Of a stretch of 35,285 nt of DNA, positions 30,857-35,285 are shown piece after piece (the first letter of the stretch is position 1; each line of letters starts with the position of its first letter). Under the pieces are notes generated by a model. That model saw only the letters and a list, made by a program, of their open reading frames with translations, ran no database searches and was not told the origin of the DNA. Both the position numbers and the translations under genes were made by a program. Source of the DNA: a virus; the IMG/VR virus record IMGVR_UViG_3300043313_000657, positions 1-35,285 of that record. One strand, given 5' to 3'.

Positions 30857-31855
30857 ATGGCAACACTTTCGACTGGAGTGCTGACGCTGTTGGACTGGGC
30901 GAAGCGCCTGGATCCCAACGGGAAGGTCCCCGTGATCATCGAGATGCTCAAGCAGAGCAACGAGGTGCTCGAGGACATGCAGTGGCGCGAGGGCAACCTG
31001 CCGACCGGGCACCGCGTGACGATCCGCACGGGCCTGCCGACGGTCTACTGGCGCATGATCAACCAGGGCATCCCGCCCAGCAAGAGCTCGACGGCGCAGG
31101 TCGACGAGCAGAGCGGCATGCTCGAGGCCTGGTCCGAGGTGGACAAGGACCTGGTGCTGCTGAACGGCAACGCGAGCGCCTTCCGGCTCTCCGAGGCGAG
31201 CGCGTTCCTGGAAGCCATGAACCAGGAGATGGCGTCGACGCTGTTCTACGGCAACGTCGGGATCGCGCTCGAGGAGTTCACCGGCTTCGCGCCGCGCTAC
31301 TCGGCGATCACCGGCGTGGCGAGCGGCGAGAACATCATCGACGCCGGCGGCAGCGGCTCGGACAACACCTCGATCTGGCTCGTCGCCTGGGGTGAGCAGA
31401 CCGCGCACGGCATCTTCCCCAACGGCTCGAAGGCCGGCATCGTGCACGACGACTTCGGCGAGGTGACCGTCGAGGTGACCGCCGGCGTGGCCGGCAACCG
31501 CATGCGCGCGTTCCAGGAGCGCTACCAGTGGAAGGCGGGCCTGGTCGTCAAGGACTGGCGCTACGTGATCCGGATCGCGAACATCGACGTCAGCGACCTG
31601 GCGGGCGGCTCGCCGGCGGATCTGATCGACGCTATGGAAGCGGCCGAGGAGATGATCCCCAACGAGCTCGGGCGCAAGGTGTTCTACATGAACCGGCGCG
31701 TGCGCCGCTACCTGCGGAAGCAGGAGCGCAGCGACGTCAGCGCCGGCGGCGGCACGACCTACGAGAACGTCGAGGGCAAGCCGACGCTCATGTTCGGCAC
31801 CACGCCGATCCGTCGTGTGGACTCGATCCTCAACACCGAGGCGCGCGTCACGTAG
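30857..31855 (+). CDS. Major capsid protein
   Basis: 332 residues; GGAGAG upstream. The sequence (LSTGVLTLLDWAKRLDPNGK..., MQWREGNLPTGHRVTIRTGLP, YGNVGIALEEFTGFAPRYSAI, YQWKAGLVVKDWRYVIRIANIDV, VFYMNRRVRRYLRKQE) matches Bbp17-type/HK97-fold coat proteins of BPP-1-like podoviruses. These make the icosahedral shell. Standard length and position between scaffold and cement genes. A short GACCC/GGGTC hairpin lies downstream (31863-31882). Confidence 0.9.
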   Translation: MATLSTGVLTLLDWAKRLDPNGKVPVIIEMLKQSNEVLEDMQWREGNLPTGHRVTIRTGLPTVYWRMINQGIPPSKSSTAQVDEQSGMLEAWSEVDKDLVLLNGNASAFRLSEASAFLEAMNQEMASTLFYGNVGIALEEFTGFAPRYSAITGVASGENIIDAGGSGSDNTSIWLVAWGEQTAHGIFPNGSKAGIVHDDFGEVTVEVTAGVAGNRMRAFQERYQWKAGLVVKDWRYVIRIANIDVSDLAGGSPADLIDAMEAAEEMIPNELGRKVFYMNRRVRRYLRKQERSDVSAGGGTTYENVEGKPTLMFGTTPIRRVDSILNTEARVT

Positions 31856-31924
31856 GCTTTTCGACCCTCTCTCGAGCGGGTCAGAAAGCGGCAGCGACAG
31901 CAACTTTTTGCGGAGGAGTTCACG

Positions 31925-32368
31925 ATGTTCATTGATGCTCTGTTGACCGTGTCGGACGCGCAGGCGCTGACCGGCACCTCGGCGATCCTTAGCACCAACA
32001 CGATCGACCTGGGGAACACCACCCCGAAGCGGGATATCGGCACGGGCACGCCGCTCCGCTTCGCGGTCGGCTTCGACGTCGCCATGGGCGGCACCACGCC
32101 GGCGATCACCATCGAGGTGGTCCAGTCGGCCAACGCAGACCTGAGCTCGAGCGATGTGATCGGCTCGAGCGGATCGCAGTCGGCCGTCGCGGCCGGCAAG
32201 GTCCACGAGGTGTCCGTCGATCCGGGTCGCGTCACCAAGCGCTACCTCGGGCTCAAATACACCATGACGGGCACCTCGCCGACGGCGACGGTGACCGCGG
32301 CACTGCAGCCGGCTCAGATGAGCTCGCAGTCGGTGCCGACGGCTTACGCGCGCGGCTACTCGGTCTAA
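31925..32368 (+). CDS. Bbp16-like capsid cement/decoration protein
   Basis: 147 residues behind GGAGGAG. A beta-rich protein (FIDALLTVSDAQALTGTSAIL, FAVGFDVAMGGTTPAITIEVVQSAN, VHEVSVDPGRVTKRYLGLKYTMTG), matching the small Bbp16 family encoded straight after coat in BPP-1-like phages, where the equivalent is a jelly-roll cement protein. It probably clamps adjacent coat subunits on the head surface. Confidence 0.75.
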   Translation: MFIDALLTVSDAQALTGTSAILSTNTIDLGNTTPKRDIGTGTPLRFAVGFDVAMGGTTPAITIEVVQSANADLSSSDVIGSSGSQSAVAAGKVHEVSVDPGRVTKRYLGLKYTMTGTSPTATVTAALQPAQMSSQSVPTAYARGYSV

Positions 32369-32431
32369 CCCGAGTCCGCGCTCGCCACCGTTTCAACCGT
32401 TCACTTGTGAGAGCTCGAGGAGATCAGCACC

Positions 32432-33109
32432 ATGGCGAAAAAAGGCAACAAGCGGCAGGCCACGACCCGCGACGAGCGCGACACGCGCACGGCCGCGGAG
32501 CGCCGGCGCGCCGACGAGAAGGCAGCGCAGCGCGCCCAGGCTGAAGGCGAAGCCGCGGAAGCGGCCGCCGGCGGCAGCGACGACGACGTCGACAACGACC
32601 AGCTGCCCATCAACCACCAGACGATCGTCGACCACCGCGACGTCGAAGCCGGCCGGCTCCCGCCGGAGGCGTCACCGCGCGAGGGTCGCACCTCGCCGGC
32701 ACCGCCGATCGGCCCGGCGAAGAGCGACACCGTGCGCGTGGGTCGCGGTCCCAACAACGACTTGCCGGACAGCGATCGGGCCGAGGGCCCGAAGCGCACC
32801 CCCAGCAAGCGCATCGTCCAGGCCACGCAGCTGGGCTACTACGCGCACGCGCGCCGGCGTCCCGGCGACGTGTTCCAGCTGGAGTTCGAAGAGGACTACT
32901 CGGTTCGTTGGATGCGCCCGGCACCCCGCGGGGCGCAGCTGCACACCACGGGTGCCAACGAAGCGATCCGGCGATCGAACCGCGCTACGCGCGACCTGCG
33001 CGCCGGCGTGGGTGCGTTCCCCACCGTGCCGAATAGCGACCCGCCGACCACCGCGGCCGCCACGGCACGGCTCGACCAGGCCGTCGAGGCCGACCCGCTG
33101 AACGACTAG
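32432..33109 (+). CDS. Structural-region hypothetical protein with basic, disordered N-terminus
   Basis: 225 residues; GAGGAG about 11 nt upstream. The first ~125 residues are charged and disordered (KKGNKRQATTRDERDTRTAAERRRA). A small beta domain follows (RIVQATQLGYYAHARRRPGDVFQLEFEEDYSVRWMRPA) like short domains in phage head genes. The end is Thr/Ala-rich. Position among head genes suggests a minor virion protein. The following 99 bp contain two overlapping hairpins. Confidence 0.65.
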   Translation: MAKKGNKRQATTRDERDTRTAAERRRADEKAAQRAQAEGEAAEAAAGGSDDDVDNDQLPINHQTIVDHRDVEAGRLPPEASPREGRTSPAPPIGPAKSDTVRVGRGPNNDLPDSDRAEGPKRTPSKRIVQATQLGYYAHARRRPGDVFQLEFEEDYSVRWMRPAPRGAQLHTTGANEAIRRSNRATRDLRAGVGAFPTVPNSDPPTTAAATARLDQAVEADPLND

Positions 33110-33125
33110 CGGGGTCCGTTCAATA

Positions 33126-33202
33126 GGGCCGCCGGGGGCGGCTGACAACAGGTGGTTGTCAGCTGGCAACCCCGCCGGCGGCCCGCCTTTCTCAGAGGCG
33201 GG
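33126..33202 (+). terminator. Overlapping alternative hairpins between head and tail genes
   Basis: Hairpin I: GGGCCGCCGG (33126-33135) pairs with CCGGCGGCCC (33175-33184) and encloses a perfect 9-bp hairpin, GCTGACAAC/GTTGTCAGC (33141-33163). Hairpin II: CCCGCC (33182-33187)/GGCGGG (33197-33202). The two share three bases, so the outer stem of I and II compete. II covers the G-rich SD of the next gene. TTTCTC follows I. It could be a terminator or attenuator. Confidence 0.5.
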
Positions 33203-33208
33203 GGCGCG

Positions 33209-35285
33209 GTGGCAATCTTCGACGCGAACAGAGTCCAGAACCTGACCTTCTACATCGTCCTGGACGATGCCGAGCGGGTCGCCGAGCTCAACGCGCAATA
33301 CCCCGACGGGGTGAACCTGCCGCCCTACGTGCCAGGTCCACCCGAGGGCGGGGCGTCCATCGACTACGACGCGCCGTGGATCGGCCTGGCGTCCCCAGGG
33401 GCGCACCTGCCGCCCTACTCCTACACCGACTGGCCGAGCTCCCCCAGTAAACCCTTCCCGACGGACGTGCACACGTTCTCGAGGCACACAGGGGGCTTCC
33501 TGGGCATCGGCGGCACGACGGTCCGCTACTACTGGATCGCGAAGTTCGTCTACATGCCCAACGCGAACGTGGGCAACGACGAGGCGGGCGTGCCCTCGTG
33601 GGCGGCGACCCCGGCCAAGCTGTTCCTGGAAGGCTTCGAAACCCCTGGCCGCGGCGCAGCGGTGGGCAACGTCGGCGAGTATTGCATCACCGATGCGAGC
33701 CGGCACGTCGGCGGCCGCGGCCTGGCGGTGCGCGGGCAGACGAGCGCCACCTACTCGCTGGCTCCGACGTCGTCCGGCGCGACCCCGTTCGACGTCAAGG
33801 AGCAGTGGGACCGGCTCTACATCCGGCTGCGGAAGCTGCCGACCGCGACCAGCAACTTCTGGCGCTACTCGACCACGCCGTCGGCCGGTGTCGGGCACGT
33901 GCTCGGCGTCACCGCGAGCGGGGGCATTGCCATCTTCTCGAGCAACTCGAGCTCGGTGCTCTCCCTGGTGACGGTGATCTCGGGCTTCGAGCTCGAGGTG
34001 TGGAACGGCCTGGCGAGCCACGACGTCTGGTGCAAGGTCGATATCGTCTACAAGGTCGGCGCGGGCGGGGTGTTCCGGCTCTATCTGAACGGCGAGCAGG
34101 TCTACTCCGGAGCCACGCCGTCGGGCCCGACCGCGATCGTCAACAGCAGCGTCGGCGCGCCTGGGCAGAACCCCAACGACCTCGAGCTCGATATCGACGA
34201 CTGGTCCGCCGCCAACTGGCCGCGGAAGGGCGGCGACTTCTACGTCAGCAAGGACTTCCTCAACGGCACCAAGATCGCGCTGATCCGGCCCACCGAGTTC
34301 AACGCCGGCGCGGGCTGGACCGGCAACGTGCGCGTGCTCGCGCAGAATGCGTTCGGCTTCGTGCCGGCGGAGCTCACCTCGAGCACCAGCGGCGCGCTCG
34401 TCCAGGTCGACACCGACAGCACCCAGGTGGTCGACAACGATCCGGGGGCCGCCGGCTACGGCGCGACCGCCATCCAGGTGCAGGCCTACAGCAAGCGCGG
34501 CGGCGCGCCGAGCGGCTCGCTGGGCTACAACATCAACGGAGCCGGCGCGGTCGACACCGCGGTGACGCAGTCAGCCTCCCTGGGCGGCAACTCGCTGATC
34601 TACTCGACCGAGACAGCGGAGGACGAGGACCCCTTCGAGGACGTCACGCCGGTGATCCTCCGGCACACCAAGGCGGCGGACGCGACCGCGGCGACGATCG
34701 CCTCGCTGAACGCCAGCGTCGAGCTCGTGGGCAAGTTCACCACGTGCGACTACCGCGACGACGAGCAGGAGGCCCTGGGCACCGACCCGAGCGCGAACCT
34801 GAACCTCGGGACCGGTCCGCACAACACGCCCTATCCGCGCACGCCCTGGGCGAAGCGCGGCCTGGCTCCACCGATCGGCACGTTCATCGTGCACGCCGGC
34901 ACCTACACCGGCAACGGCACGGGCCAGGACCTGATCTTCCGCCAGCCGGTGCACTGGCTGTGGATCCGCCCGACGTCGGGAGCGTTCGGCGGCGGCACCT
35001 TCTGGCTGTCCGCCGGCCAGGGCTCGCACACCGCGCTGCAGACGGGCATCTATCCCGGTATCGCCCACGCCGAGGCCGACCCCGCCTTCACGCCGGCGGA
35101 TGGCGAGGACGTGGTGCAGTTCCAGTTCCGGGTGCGGATTGCCGGCAACGACCAGGAGGTGAACGCCAACACGGTCGTCTACCAATACATCGCGGTCAGC
35201 GACCCGTCGATGCGCTTCCTGATCACCGGGACGATCGCGCACAAGGACACCGACACCGCGACGATCAACAAGCTGCCGGTCGAAG
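33209..35285 (+). CDS. Tail/virion protein with LamG-like domain (3' partial)
   Basis: Open reading frame from GTG 33209 to the window end, at least 692 residues. No stop is reached. Residues ~120-330 form a concanavalin/LamG-like sandwich: KLFLEGFETPGRGAAV, EQWDRLYIRLRKLP, HDVWCKVDIVYKVG, FRLYLNGEQVYSGA, LELDIDDWSAANWP. After that come Ig-like or fibre-type repeats (NVRVLAQNAFGFVPAEL, TAIQVQAYSKRGGA) and a second beta region with TFIVHAGTYTGNGTGQDLIF. Such proteins are tail fibre or appendage components contacting host glycans. SD GGGGG lies just upstream, partly inside hairpin II. Confidence 0.8.
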   Translation, partial: MAIFDANRVQNLTFYIVLDDAERVAELNAQYPDGVNLPPYVPGPPEGGASIDYDAPWIGLASPGAHLPPYSYTDWPSSPSKPFPTDVHTFSRHTGGFLGIGGTTVRYYWIAKFVYMPNANVGNDEAGVPSWAATPAKLFLEGFETPGRGAAVGNVGEYCITDASRHVGGRGLAVRGQTSATYSLAPTSSGATPFDVKEQWDRLYIRLRKLPTATSNFWRYSTTPSAGVGHVLGVTASGGIAIFSSNSSSVLSLVTVISGFELEVWNGLASHDVWCKVDIVYKVGAGGVFRLYLNGEQVYSGATPSGPTAIVNSSVGAPGQNPNDLELDIDDWSAANWPRKGGDFYVSKDFLNGTKIALIRPTEFNAGAGWTGNVRVLAQNAFGFVPAELTSSTSGALVQVDTDSTQVVDNDPGAAGYGATAIQVQAYSKRGGAPSGSLGYNINGAGAVDTAVTQSASLGGNSLIYSTETAEDEDPFEDVTPVILRHTKAADATAATIASLNASVELVGKFTTCDYRDDEQEALGTDPSANLNLGTGPHNTPYPRTPWAKRGLAPPIGTFIVHAGTYTGNGTGQDLIFRQPVHWLWIRPTSGAFGGGTFWLSAGQGSHTALQTGIYPGIAHAEADPAFTPADGEDVVQFQFRVRIAGNDQEVNANTVVYQYIAVSDPSMRFLITGTIAHKDTDTATINKLPVE

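Noticed and set aside
31863-31882. Terminator after the coat gene
   Set aside because: The GACCC/GGGTC stem is only 5 bp with a 10-nt loop and the T run is 25 nt away; too weak to call.
29864-32206. 780-codon open frame on the minus strand
   Set aside because: Antisense to scaffold, coat and cement genes; repetitive Arg/His/Leu/Val composition, no motif and no SD.
1-35285. Diversity-generating retroelement as in BPP-1
   Set aside because: No reverse transcriptase frame (YxDD context) and no template/variable repeat pair with A substitutions was seen. The tail gene is cut off, so it could lie outside.
1-35285. CRISPR array, insertion sequence, integrase or att site
   Set aside because: No regularly spaced repeats, transposase or recombinase motifs were seen.

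Overview
The window looks like about 35 kb of a tailed-phage genome (Caudoviricetes, podovirus-type). Every convincing gene lies on the + strand, genes are packed with 1-20 nt overlaps (often GTGA or ATGA), and both terminase subunits, a podovirus-type portal, scaffold, major capsid protein and cement protein are present. The head-gene order (portal, Bbp19-like, scaffold, coat, Bbp16-like) recalls Bordetella phage BPP-1. Codon use is strongly GC-rich, suggesting a high-GC bacterial host, but nothing identifies the host. Both ends cut genes: the first gene is open at base 1 and the last is open at base 35285. I see no integrase, CI-like repressor, tRNA, CRISPR array, reverse transcriptase or endolysin, so lysogeny and lysis genes, if any, lie outside.

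Layout. 1-5231: C-terminal part of a giant 'polyvalent' virion protein (zincin motif near the window start, LPD38-like membrane region at its end) and three small genes, one a membrane/coiled-coil protein. 5281-8852: KTSC-zinc ribbon protein, small unknowns, then a recombination module (Rad52/Mgm101-like annealing protein, PD-(D/E)XK exonuclease, HNH nuclease). 8926-13165: PAPS-reductase-like protein, many small unknown or zinc-binding proteins, a coiled-coil protein with an internal TerS-like helix-turn-helix, and an adenine-type methyltransferase. 13146-20062: SF2 helicase, a roughly 520 bp structured intergenic region, probable helicase loader, DnaB, RuvC-like resolvase, and an MT-A70-like protein with an altered catalytic motif. 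20082-24519: beta-helix protein, TerS, small genes, and secreted-looking proteins including a calcium-binding-type one. 24512-35285: TerL, GNAT acetyltransferase, portal, two more proteins with signal-like N-termini, Bbp19-like, scaffold, capsid, cement protein, and a LamG-like tail protein.

How it fits together: annealing protein, exonuclease, HNH nuclease, resolvase, SF2 helicase and DnaB plus loader form a recombination-linked replication set. TerS/TerL, portal, scaffold, coat and cement proteins form the packaging and head-assembly set.

The most interesting non-coding signals are three. (1) A 25-nt hairpin motif recurs in two 5' leaders, and all three of its differing positions preserve base pairing. 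(2) A 15-bp palindrome family sits at seven gene starts, three times overlapping a TTGACA -35 box. (3) The intergenic region 15006-15524 holds many perfect hairpins and repeats. The most interesting protein signal is at least five genes in the packaging and head region with Sec-type N-termini.
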